Positions 10,801 to 20,869 of a stretch of 64,000 bases of DNA are shown here, piece after piece. This DNA is from Phaeosaccion multiseriatum (Eukaryota; Ochrophyta, other classes). The notes beneath the pieces are model-generated. The model did no database searches and was not told the origin of the DNA. It was given only the letters and a program-made list of their open reading frames with translations. Numbering within the stretch: the stretch's first letter is position 1; each line of letters begins with the position of its first letter. The DNA lies in contig OZ218961.1 of the NCBI GenBank assembly GCA_965112735.1, positions 930,001-994,000 on the forward strand, given 5' to 3'. The position numbers and the translations under genes were made by a program.

Positions 10801-13800
10801 GAGTGCATGCGGGGGTCGAGTTGTGTCCGAGGAGACGGGTGTGCATCCCTGCTGCTCTTCAGTCATGCCCTGAGCTGTGGCGGGGAGCCCTCCAACGAGC
10901 TGCATGCATGACGATGACTCACTCTATTTACTGCTCCTGCCGAATGTCCCCCTCCCCCCCCAACAGGCTCCATTCCCTCCGAGCTCGAGAATCTCCGTAG
11001 CCTCACGATCCTATACCTTTCCTACAACCAGCTGTGGGGTGAGTGCATGCGGGGGTCGAGGTGTGTCCGAGGAGACGGGTGTGCATCCCTGCTGCTCTTC
11101 AGCCATGCCCCGACTGAGCTGTGGCGGGGAGGCCTCTAACGAGCTGCATGTATGCATGACGATGACTCACTCCATTTACTGCTCCTGCCGAATGTCCCCC
11201 CCCCCCCCCCAACAGGCTCCATACCCTCCGAGCTCGGGAATCTCCGTAGCCTCACGATCCTATGGCTTTCCTACAACAAGCTGTCGGGTGAGTGCATGCG
11301 GGGGTCGAGTTGTGTCAAAGGAGACGGGTGTGCATCCCTGCTGCTCTTCAGCCATGCCCTGAGCTGTGGCGGGGAGGCCTCCAACGAGCTGCATGCATGC
11401 ATGACGATGACTCACTCTATTCACTGCTCCTGCCGAATGTCCCCCTCCCCCCAACAGGCATCATTCCCTCCGAGCTCGGGAATCTCCATAGCCTCAAGTA
11501 CCTGTACCTTGAGAAAAACCAGCTGTCGGGTGAGTGCATGCGGGGGTCGAGTTGTGTCAAAGGAGACGGGTGTGCATCCCTGCTGCTCTTCAGTCATGCC
11601 CTGAGCTGTGGCGGGGAGGCCTCTAACGAGCTGCATGCATGACGATGACTCATGCTTTTGACTGCTCCTGCCGAATGTCCCCCTCCCCCCCGAAACAGGC
11701 CGCATGCCCTCCGAGCTCGGGAATCTCCATGGCCTCACGCACCTATACCTTTACAACAACGAGCTGTCGGGTGAGTGCATGGTCGAGTTGTGTCCGAGGA
11801 GACTGGGTGTGCATCCCTGCTGCTCTTCAGTCATGCCCTGAGCTGTGGTGGGGAGGCCTCTAACGAGCTGCATGCATGACGATGACTCACTCAGTGTACT
11901 GCTCCTGCCGAATGTCCCCCTCCCCCTTACCAACAGGCTCCATTCCCTCCGAGCTCAGAAATCTCCATAGCCTTGAGTGCCTAGTCCTTTACAACAACAA
12001 GCTGTCGGGTGAGTGCATGCGGGGGTCGTGTTGTGTCCGAGGAGACGGGTGTGCATCCCTGCTGCTCTTCCGTCATGCCCTGACTGAGCTGTGGCGGGGA
12101 GGCCTCCAACGAGCTACATGCATGACGATGACTCACTCTATTCACTGCACCTGCCGAATGTCCCCCTCCCCCTTACCAACAGGCTCCATTCCCTCCGAGC
12201 TCGGGAAGCTCCATAGCCTCACGATCCTATGGCTTTCCAACAACAAGCTGTCGGGTGAGTGCATGGGGGGGTCGAGTTGTGTCCGAGGAGACGGGTGTGC
12301 ATCCCTGCTGCTCTTCAGCCATGCCCTGAGCTGTGGCGGGGAGGCCTCCAACGAGCTGCATGTATGACAATAACTCTATTTACAATTTACTGCTCCTGCC
12401 GAATGTCCCCCTCCCCCCCGAACAGGCTCCATTCCCTCCGACCTCGGGAATCTCAGTAGCCTCACGATCCTATCCCTTTACAACAACAAGCTGCTGGGTG
12501 AGTGCATGCGGGGGTCGAGTTGTGTCCGAGGGGACGGGTGTGCATCACTGCTGCTCTTCAGCCATGCCCTGAGCTGTGGCGGGGAGGCCACTCTCTTTCT
12601 TCTCACTCTATTGACTGCTCCTGCCGAATGTCCCCCTCCCCCCCCCCAACAGGCCCCATTCCCTCCGAGCTCGGGAATCTCCATAGCCTCACGACCTTAG
12701 GTCTTTCCAACAACAAGCTGTCGGGTGAGTGCATGCGGGGTTCGAGTTGTGTCCGAGGAGACGGGTGTGCATCCCTGCTGCTCTTGAGCCATGCCCTGAG
12801 CTGTGGTGGGGAGGCCTCTAACGAGCTGCATGCATGACGATGACTCACTGTGTTTACTGCTCCTGCCGAATGTCCCCCTCCCACCCCAACAGGCCCCATC
12901 CCCTCTGAGCTCGGGAATCTCAGTAGCCTCACGATCCTAAGCCTTCAAGACAACAAGCTGTCGGGTGAGTGCATGCGGGGGTCGAGGTGCGTCCGAGGAG
13001 ACGGGTGTGCATCCCTGCTGCTCTTCAGCCATGCCCTGAGCTGTGGCGGGGAGGCCTCTAACGAGCTGCATGCATGCATGACTCACTCTATTCACTGCTC
13101 CTGCCGAATGTCCCCCCCCCCCCCTTCAACAGGCCCCATTCCCTCCGAGCTCGGGAATCTCCATGGCCTCACGGGACTAAGGCTTTACAACAACAAGCTG
13201 TCGGGTGAGTGCATGCGGGGGTCGAGTTGTGTCCGAAGAGACGGGTGTGCATCCCTGCTGCTCTTCAGCCATGCCCTGAGCTGTGGCGGGGAGGCCTCCA
13301 ACGAGCTGCATGCATGACGATGACTCACTCTATGAACTGCTCCTGCCGAATGTCCCCCTCCCCCCCCCAACAGGCCCCATTCCCTCCGAGCTCGGGAATC
13401 TCAGTAGCCTCACGAAACTAGTCCTTTACAACAACAAGCTGTCGGGTGAGTGCATGCGGGGGTCGAGTTGTGTCCGAGGAGACGGGTGTGCATCCCTGCT
13501 GCTCTTGAGCCATGCCCTGAGCTGTGGCGGGGAGGCCTCCAACGAGCTGCATGCATGACGATGACTCACTCTATTTACTGCTCCTGCCGAATGTCCCCCT
13601 ACCCCCTCCCAACAGGCCCCATTCCCTCCGAGCTCGGGAATCTCCATAGCCTCACGGATCTACGCCTTCAAGACAACAAGCTGTCGGGTGAGTGCATGCG
13701 GGGGTCGAGTTGTGTCCGAGGAGACGGGTGTGCATCCCTGCTGCTCTTGAGCCATGCCATGCCCTGAGCTGTGGCGGGGAGGCCTCTAACGAGCTGCATG

Positions 13801-15075
13801 CATGACGATGACTCACTCTATTTACTGCTCCTGCCGAATGTCCCCCTCCCCCCCCAACAGGCCCCATTCCCTCCGAGCTCGGGAATCTCCATAGCCTCAC
13901 GGATCTACGCCTTCAAGACAACAAGCTGTCGGGTGAGTGCATGCGGGGGTCGAGTTGTGTCCGAGGAGACGGGTGTGCATCCCTGCTGCTCTTGAGCCAT
14001 GCCATGCCCTGAGCTGTGGCGGGGAGGCCTCTAACGAGCTGCATGCATGACGATGACTCACTCTATTTACTGCTCCTGCCGAATGTCCCCCTCCCCCCCC
14101 AACAGGCCCCATTCCCTCCGAGCTCGGGAATCTCCATAGCCTCACGGATCTACGCCTTCAAGACAACAAGCTGTCGGGTGAGTGCATGCGGGGGTCGAGT
14201 TGTGTCCGGGGAGACGGGTGTGCATCCCTGCTGCTCTTCAGCCATGCCCTGAGCTGTGGCGGGGAGGCCTCCAACGAGCTGCATGCATGACGATGACTCA
14301 CTCTATTTACTGCTCCTGCCGAATGTCCCCCTCCTCCCCAACAGGCTCCATTCCCTCCGAGCTCGGGAATCTCCGTAGCCTCACGCTCCTATACATGTAC
14401 AACAACGAGCTGTCGGGTGAGTGCATGCGGGGGTCGAGTTGTGTCCGAGGAGACGGGTGTGCATCCCTGCTGCTCTTGAGCCATGCCATGCCCTGAGCTG
14501 TGGCGGGGAGGCCTCGAACGAACCTGCATGCTTAACGACGAGTCATCCTCCCCCCCTCCCTCTTGCTCCCCTCCCTCGCTCAGACAACCCTGGAAATCTC
14601 GACGGTCGTGACGCCGTGAAGCGTTGGCATGCAAAGAGAGTGATCGCCCTTCCTCCACCCCCCCCCTCGACCCCAGCCCGCTTCAAGAGCAGCAGCAGCA
14701 ACAGGAGGACAAGGTGTCAGGACGAGCAGCGGCGCCGAGAGTCCCCTGTCTGCGTGGCTGAGAGACAATTGCCGCTTTGACAACCCCGAAGAGCTGGCCA
14801 AGGACCTTGCCGGTGTGGGCGTCGACATGGGCGTGGTCCGCTTCTCGGAGCAGGAGGACCTGGAGGAGGCCATTGCCAGTCTCACGTGGGCCCCCATCCG
14901 CAAGAAGGCCTTCCTCGGGGCGTGCAAGGCCGGGAGGAACGAGCAGGGACCTGAGTGCTTGAACAAGGCCTTCCACGCCTCCACAGCACACAAGGCAGGG
15001 GAAGCAGGGGAAGCAGCGGCGGCTGCTGGCGTGGGGCCAGTGCGTGGACAGTCGTTTGGTACAGATGTCCGGTGA
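7833..15075 (+). CDS. Leucine-rich-repeat receptor-like protein, one LRR per exon
   Basis: Exon 1 (7833-7950) and exon 2 (8094-8135) encode an LRR N-cap ending GAVVKLRVTGQSLSG. Then 26 exons of exactly 72 nt follow, all phase 1-1, each encoding one 24-residue LRR of the form G.IPSELGNL.SLT.L.L..N.LSG. Starts: 8293, 8552, 8804, 9046, 9277, 9515, 9762, 9996, 10241, 10483, 10727, 10967, 11216, 11458, 11699, 11937, 12183, 12426, 12653, 12893, 13133, 13374, 13616, 13861, 14106 and 14345. A last exon starts at 14584 (DNPGNLDGRDAVKRW). The frame then changes near the C-run at 14657-14666, or through a 37-nt candidate intron 14640-14676, into a helical, SAM-like segment (SPLSAWLRDNCRFDNPEELA) ending at 15075. 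No transmembrane helix or kinase is seen. By family it is probably a recognition protein; the ligand is unknown. Start codon and 3' end are tentative. Confidence 0.8.
8293..14416 (+). repeat. Tandem array of 26 exon-intron LRR units (about 242 bp each)
   Basis: Each unit is a 72-nt exon plus an intron of about 155-187 nt. Introns share GTGAGTGCATGCGGGGGTCG at the 5' end, a central CATCCCTGCTGCTCTTCAGC, a GATGACTCACTC branch-like stretch, and CCGAATGTCCCCC then a C-run and AACAG at the 3' end. Start-to-start distances run from 227 to 259 bp. Introns are as similar as exons, which points to recent unit duplication or gene conversion. Units starting 13616, 13861 and 14106 encode identical LRRs. 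The unit at 9996 has lost its acceptor AG (AACGG instead of AACAG). Confidence 0.95.
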
Positions 15076-15505
15076 CAAACAGCACCCGCCCACCGACTTC
15101 ACACACGAGCAGGGGGCTTCCACGCGGGACGCTCAGTACCCGGACAAGGGCAGCACGGACTCGAAGCATAATCAAGGCGCATTGGGTGGCTAGGCATGAA
15201 TATGATGCAGGAGAGCTACTTATCCAGCATCGGCCAGGTGGGGCTCTCCGGTCGCAAACTCGCAGAAGCCGCAGCCATGTTCCACTTGGGGGTGGGCAGT
15301 GCCCCACGCAAGCCCGGGAAACCCGTCAACAGTGCCAAGTACAGCGACCGCATGAGCCTTGGCGAGATGATCAGCAAGATGCTTCGCGAAGTGCCCGCCG
15401 TTACCTGAAGGCAACGATGAGGTGCATCACAACATCAACGAGCGGCACGAGTACTTTCACAACAAGGTTGCCATCGGGCATGCTGCATACGCCCGTCGCC
15501 AGTGA
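15065..15505 (+). pseudogene. Decayed ORF downstream of the LRR gene
   Basis: Three protein-like segments lie in different frames: MSGDKQHPPTDFTHEQG from 15065, MMQESYLSSIGQVGLSGRKL in the frame of 15196-15408, and EVHHNINERHEYFHNKVAIG up to a TGA at 15503-15505. Removing one T near 15407 would join the last two frames, so at least two frameshifts are implied. I recognise no family. It could also be poorly resolved 3' exons of the LRR gene, because the first segment overlaps the end of its last exon in another frame. Confidence 0.4.
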
Positions 15506-16060
15506 GATCCTGCACTTGCTCTGAGCTGTACCACCAACGCGCTCACTACCATGGCAGACTCGCAGCGCACAGTAGACGCTGTCATTTGTAAATTCATTTC
15601 ACTTTCCATCTTCATTTTAGTTTAGTTCTGCACTTGCTGCACCAAGCCCCCGCTCCACCCGCTGCTGCCAGCAAGAGCTGCGTACATCGTGTCTGTTGGT
15701 TGGCGACGACGCCGGGCCGCTGCCGTATGTAGTACTGCCGTGGCCAACGATACCCCCAGAGAGCACAAGTCAGTCGCCCATGCGCCTCCAACATAGCAGG
15801 GGGATGGCAGTCAATGGCAGGCATGCGCTCCTACAACGCCCAACCCTCTCCCCCTCCTCCTTCACCTCCTTGCAGGAGCAAGCAGTTGGTGATACAGCAG
15901 CAGCTGCAGAGAAGATCCCTCTCCCCTCTTCGAATGTCCTCGACACTCCTTCTCTTATCCCAGCCCCACCTTCCTCTCCTCCACCCCTACCCCCCCCCCT
16001 CTCCTCCTCCTTCTCCTCCTCATCATCATCGTAAACCTCATCCTCACAGCCCTCCTCCTC
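15506..16060. other. Intergenic region, convergent 3' ends
   Basis: No gene supported. It contains one copy of the dispersed GTTGGTGATACAGCAG motif (15885-15900) and a CTC/CCT-rich stretch at about 15960-16060. Confidence 0.5.
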
Positions 16061-17923
16061 CTACAGTTGTAATGGCACGACTTCTCCTCCTCCATCCACT
16101 GCCATCCCCTCCTCCTTCTCATCGTCATCCTTGTCGCTCTCCTCCCCGAGTGAGTGCTGTACCTCCCTGAAGGAAGCGCTCCTCTGCCTCAGCACCTCCA
16201 TGCCCTCGAAGCCCTTATGTAACATTAGGTAGAGGGGTAGAGGGGAGGGAGGGAGAAAGGGAGGGGAGGAAGAGAGAGGAAAAGGAAGAGGGACAGAGGC
16301 AGACAGAGAGAGCAGGTTGGGGGGTGGGGGGTGGGGGTGAGTACAGACCTGGTGTTAGACTTCCTAGAGAGGGATGCCAATGTACGGGGTACCTCCTCCT
16401 CCTCCTCCTCCTCCTCCTCCTCCTCCTCCTCCTCCTCCTCCTCCTCCTCCTCCTCCTCCTCCTCCTCCTCCTCCTCCTCCTCCCCATTGCTTGGCGCTTA
16501 CCTCCTCGCTTCTTAGGCTATGCAGCTGCTCTCTGCGGTCCCTGCCCCCCTCGCCGAAGTTCGCAGACACGTGGTCGTAGTAGGCGTAGGAGGAGCGCTG
16601 CTCGGCGCCAACCGTCATGCCTAGGCCGTCCAGATCGGCCTGTTGGTGATACAGGGGGGGAGGGGGGAGGGAGGAGGAGGAGGAGGGGTGGGTGTGAGGG
16701 GCTGGGTGGATGGGTAGGTGGATGGGTGGATGGGTAGGTGGGATGGGTGGGTGAGTCGGTGGATGGATGGGTGGATGGATGGGTGGGAGGGTGTGGGTGG
16801 GTCGGTGGATGGGTGGGTGGATGATACGCTAACCCAAGTCCTCACACCCACATGACATTGCCATCCACCCACTCACCGCCGGCCCCCCTTTTCTGTTGAG
16901 CATGTGCAGAGAGGCCTTGTTGAGGCGGAACACACCCGTGTCTGCGTCTATCTCCGCCGCGGGTTCCAATCCGGCATGCTCCTGTAGCGTAAAACGGGGT
17001 TTCATATGATACAATGGGGGGTTGGGGTGGAGGGTATGGGGTACAGGGTCAAGGGTGGAGGGTGTGGGGAATGGGGTTTAGGGTATAGGGTATGGGGTAT
17101 GGGGTATGGGGTACAGGGTATGAGGTGGAGGGTGTAGGGCATGGGGTTTAGGGTATAGGGTATGGGGTATAGGGTATAGGGTATAGGGTTTAAGGTACAG
17201 AGCATAGGGAAGGGGGATGAGGTATGGGGTACAGGGTCAAGGGTGGAGGGCATGGGGCATGGGATTTAGGGTATAGGGTATAAGGCCAAGATATAGAGTA
17301 TAGAGTATGATGAGGAGGGGGGAGAGGGTCAAGGGTGGAGGGCATGGGGCATGGGGTTTAGGGTATAGGGTATAGGGTATAAGGTATAGAGTATAGGGTA
17401 TGAGGTATGAGGTATGGGGTACAGGAGGGTCAAGGGTGGAGGGTGTGGGGCATGGGGTTTAGCTAGGGTATAGGGTATAGGGTATAGGGTATAAGGTTTA
17501 GAGTATAGGGTGTGGGGAAGAAGAAAGGGGGACAGGGTCAAGGAGGGTGGAGGGTGTGGGGCATGGGGTTTCTAGGGTATAGGGTATGGGGTATGGGGTA
17601 TGGCTGGGGTACAGGGTCAAGGGTGGAGGGCATGGGGCATGGGGTTTAGGGTATAGGGTATAGGGTATAGGGTAAAAGGGAAAGAGAATAGGGTATGAGG
17701 AGGGGGGGGGGAAAGGGTCAAGGGCGGAGGGTGTGGGGCATGGGGTTTAGGGTATAGAGTACTGTATAGGGTACGAAGTATGGGGTATGGGGTATAGGTA
17801 TGGGGTACAGAGTATAGGAAGGAGGGTATGGGGTACAGGGTCAAGGATGGAGGGTATGGGGTTAGGTACCTCTTGCTCTCGGAGGTCATGATGGTTCTTG
17901 ATCTTAGTGAGCAGGTCCACTCC
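16061..17923 (-). CDS. Unknown protein, four 3' exons (5' end not found)
   Basis: Four exons on the minus strand, all phase 0 with good splice sites: 17923-17870, 16981-16877, 16639-16502 and 16213-16061, ending in TAG. They give 149 residues, with peptides [56 protein letters not shown] and [20 protein letters not shown], then an acidic Asp/Glu/Lys tail. I recognise no family. Phase agreement across three introns and the absence of repeat bias in these segments support a real gene. Upstream exons must lie between 17924 and about 18800 but are masked by CCCT/GAG repeats. The introns hold a telomere-like minisatellite and a (CTC)n run. Confidence 0.6.
16394..16483. repeat. (CTC)n microsatellite, about 30 units
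   Basis: Pure CTC/CCT run in the last intron of the minus-strand gene, where the sense strand reads GGA. It lies just downstream of the donor at 16501-16500 in the direction of transcription. Confidence 0.97.
17025..17865. repeat. Telomere-like minisatellite (GGGTATA/GGGTTTA)
   Basis: Some 840 bp of degenerate 7-bp units such as GGGTATA, GGGGTAT and GGGTTTA form a higher-order pattern. Blocks recur with GGGTCAAGGGTGGAGGGTGT and GGGGCATGGGGTTTAGGG every roughly 70-120 bp. It occupies nearly all of an intron (17869-16982) of the minus-strand gene, so it is interstitial, not a chromosome end. Confidence 0.9.
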
Positions 17924-18849
17924 CTGCGTGTGTGCGAAGGGGAACGAAGTAGAGGAGGAGGGAAGGAGGAGGAGGAGGAGGAGGAGGAGGAGGAGGAGGA
18001 GGAGGAGGAGGACAGGGAGGGAGGTATGCTCCGTTAAGAAGGGATCATGCATCATGCCATCCACGCCTCGCCCTGCTGGGGATGGATCCATTTTGAGACT
18101 GCAAACCCCCCTACTCCCTCCCTCCCTCCCTCCCTCCCTCCCTCCCTCCCTCCCTCCCCTCCCTTCCCTTCCTCCCTTCCTCCCTCCCTTCCTTCCTCTC
18201 TCCCTTCCTCCTTCCTTCCCTCCCTCCCTCTCTCCCTCCGTCCTTCCGTCCCTCCCCTCCCTCCCTCCCCTTCCTCCGTCTGTATCACCAACCCGCTCAG
18301 AGTGAAGAGGAGGAGGAGAAGGAGGAGGAGGATTTCCGAGTCGAGGCGCAGGCGTACATGAGGAAACGCGCACGCACGCACGTACGCACGTACACACAAG
18401 GAGCACAGAAGAGAACTAGGGTGGACAGTCACAGATGGAGAACTAGGGAGCTCTGTTTCCGTCTTGTCGTGAAGGACTCGGTCAAGCGAAATCAGATACT
18501 TGCCCGGAGCACACAGAGCAGCAAGACAGAAAGGGGGGACGAAGAAGTCCGAGAAGTCAGAGTACAACACAACGCTCCTTTGGTTTGTACTCGTGGCTCT
18601 CGTCAGGAGTGGACAAGGAAGCGCTAACCCACATTCAAAGTCAGTAGAATTGCATCGGGAAGGTCTTGACTCCTTGCAAATATATTAACACACGTTGGAG
18701 GACACTACTTACTCCCTTGGAAGGTCGGGCGAGAGCTCCTGCCCCCGCATGGTTGCCGAGCGCTCAGGAGGAGCTTTACATCTCATCTCGTGTCAAGTCA
18801 TGTTGTTGTAGGTAGATACAGTAAGCTATTTGACACGAACCTCCTCTCC
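17924..18849. other. Repeat-rich region without a supported gene
   Basis: Holds a GGA run (about 17958-18010), a CCCT-rich stretch (about 18115-18275), a copy of the dispersed motif (18280-18292) and a short acidic open stretch on the plus strand after CTCAG at 18300. Missing 5' exons of the gene at 16061-17923 probably lie here, but I cannot place them. From about 18600 to 18849 nothing is recognisable. Confidence 0.4.
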
Positions 18850-20153
18850 TCACCACCACTCCTCCCCCTCTTCCTCCTCCAAACTCCACCACCCCTCCTC
18901 ACTCTCCTCATACTCGACGTTAACTCCCTCATTTTCCTCCTCCTCACTCTCCTCGTGGTCCTCGTGGATATACACCTCAAGGCCCTCGGGTAGGGCATCA
19001 GGGAGTTCGCACCTCCTTCCCACAGTAAGCCGCTTCAGCCCTGCAGGCAGATCCGATAGGGGCTGACTGTACAACATTCCCAACTCCAGAGTCCGAAGAG
19101 AGGAAGGAAGAGTCAACGGCTGATTGAAAGCCGAGTACTCATCAAACTTCAGCACCTCCAGACCTGCAGGCAGATCCGATAGGGGCTGCGCGAAGTCGAA
19201 CCCCAGCTCCAAAGTCCGGAGAGAGGCAGGCAGGACCAGTGGTTGGTTATACTTCGAGTCCCTGCCAAACTTTAGCACCTTAAGCCCTGCTGGTAGATCC
19301 GATAGGGCCAACTTGTAATGCGTTCCCAGCTCCAAAGTCCGGAGAGAGGCAGGCAGGACCAGTGGTTGGTTATACTTCGAGTCCCTGGCAAACTTTAGCA
19401 CATTCAGGCCGGCTGGTAGATCCGATAGGGGCAACTTGTAATTCTTCCCCAGCCCCAGAGTCCGAAGAGAGACAGGAAGGGTCAAACATTTGTTAAAACG
19501 AGCGCCAAACACCACCTCCTCCAGAGAGCTGGGCAGAACCACAGGCTGGTTAAAATTGAGCCCGAAAGAGACTTTACGCAGCGATGAGGGAAGGACTATG
19601 GTCTGTGCAAACGCTTCGCCAAACGAAAGCTCCTCCACAGAGTCTGGCAGGATCACCCGGGGCTGATCGAAATAGCGCCCGAACGTGATTGCCCGTAGCG
19701 AGGATGGAAGAGCTAAAGGCTGATCAAAGTGCTCACCCAGCTGCAAAACCTCCAGAGAGCTGGGCAGTATAACTTCTGGCTGATTGTATTTGTCTCCAAA
19801 TACGATCTTCCGCAGCGATGGAGGGAAGTCCACTGGGCGATTGAACCTGGAGTCGGTGTCGAAGATCAGCTCCCTCAAACTGCGTGGAAGCGTCACGTCT
19901 CCATCAAAATACAGACCGAAATGCAGACTTTCCAGCCAGTCAGGAAGGCACACCTCAGGGGGGTTGAAGTAGTTCCCCAGGCGAACGTGCTTCACCGAGG
20001 GAGGTAGCACTCTCAGCCCTTCCTGGATAAGGGCAGTATCCACGTTCAGATAGGACCACGCGCTTCCGATCAAAAAGCCAAGTGATGCAGCAGTCACACG
20101 AAACACACGAATCTCCTGAGTGCCTACATGCTGCTCCTCCTGGGAGCCTTGGC

Positions 20154-20205
<52 letters not shown>

Positions 20206-20526
20206 AGCAGCAGAAGCAGCCCCCCCCGCCGCAGCCGAAGCAGCCGCAGATGACGCCCCTCCTTGCGGCGGTGCAAGCTCAAGACGCTGCTGGTACTCGA
20301 GCATCCTCAAAAGCCGCTGCTGGACAGCTTGAGGGGTGTAGTCACCTAGCGCCACACGCCGCCCCGCTACTGCGTCCACCTCTCTACACAGGCCCCACAG
20401 ACTCCGGCAGGACCCCACATTGGCAGCTAAGACAGTCAGGACCTCCACCCCATCCCAGTCTCCTGTCTGAGGACCAGTAGGAGGGGGTGTATGCACCTCA
20501 GCAGCAGCAGCGCCACCCTGTTCCAT
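18850..20526 (-). CDS. FNIP-repeat protein with N-terminal helical domain (copy 1)
   Basis: Intronless frame of 558 residues from the ATG at 20526-20524, which begins MEQGGAAAAEVHTPPP. An upstream in-frame extension is hydrophobic and unlike the paralogues, so I do not use it. Residues 25-95 (DWDGVEVLTVLAANVGSCRS and on) are shared with two other genes here and may be an F-box-like segment; this is inference. A poly-Asp run encoded by a CAT/ATC microsatellite (20157-20194) follows. From about residue 210 there are tandem units of about 22 residues of the type FNQPLVLPASLRTLELG, matching FNIP/LRR-like repeats known from Dictyostelium and giant viruses. The C-terminus is a Glu-rich tail with Trp pairs. 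Likely a protein-binding scaffold. It is head-to-head with the decarboxylase gene. Confidence 0.8.
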
Positions 20527-20869
20527 CCTTATCCTGTTCTCTTCCCCCTCTCTCCTAAAGTCTGCGCTCCTCCCAGCATAAAAACTCGTCCAGATCAGCA
20601 GAGAGGGGGGAGAGAGGACTAGAATGAGCAAAGGAACACTGTGTGCTGTAAGAAAGATAGATATAGAAAGGAGGAAGAAGGAGAGCGGGTGGCCCAGGCC
20701 CAAGCAGTTCTTTCACTGACTTAAAACGCGCCCTTTTTATATACCCTCCTCCTCCCTCCTCCTCCTTCTCCTCCGGGCATACTCCGAAGGTTGCGTTACA
20801 GGTGGTTCTGCAGCCAATCTATCCGAAGGTGCGCGCAAGGAGTAGAGGGAGAGGACAATAAGACAAAAT
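20527..20869. promoter_or_regulatory. Divergent promoter between FNIP gene 1 and GAD
   Basis: 343 bp between divergent start codons. A TATA-like CTTTTTATATACC at about 20731-20743 stands about 130 bp before the GAD start and about 210 bp from the FNIP start. No other features. Confidence 0.45.

Noticed and set aside
8293-14416. Regular repeat-spacer pattern reminiscent of a CRISPR array
   Set aside because: The 72-nt blocks are coding LRR exons with GT-AG borders, units are about 242 bp, and the genome is clearly eukaryotic.
17025-17865. True chromosome end (telomere)
   Set aside because: It is flanked on both sides by exons of one gene, and the units are degenerate.
20527-20703. N-terminal hydrophobic extension of FNIP gene 1 (from 20703)
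   Set aside because: It is absent from the two paralogues, which start just before the shared WDGVEVLT block, and it overlaps the TATA-like divergent promoter region.
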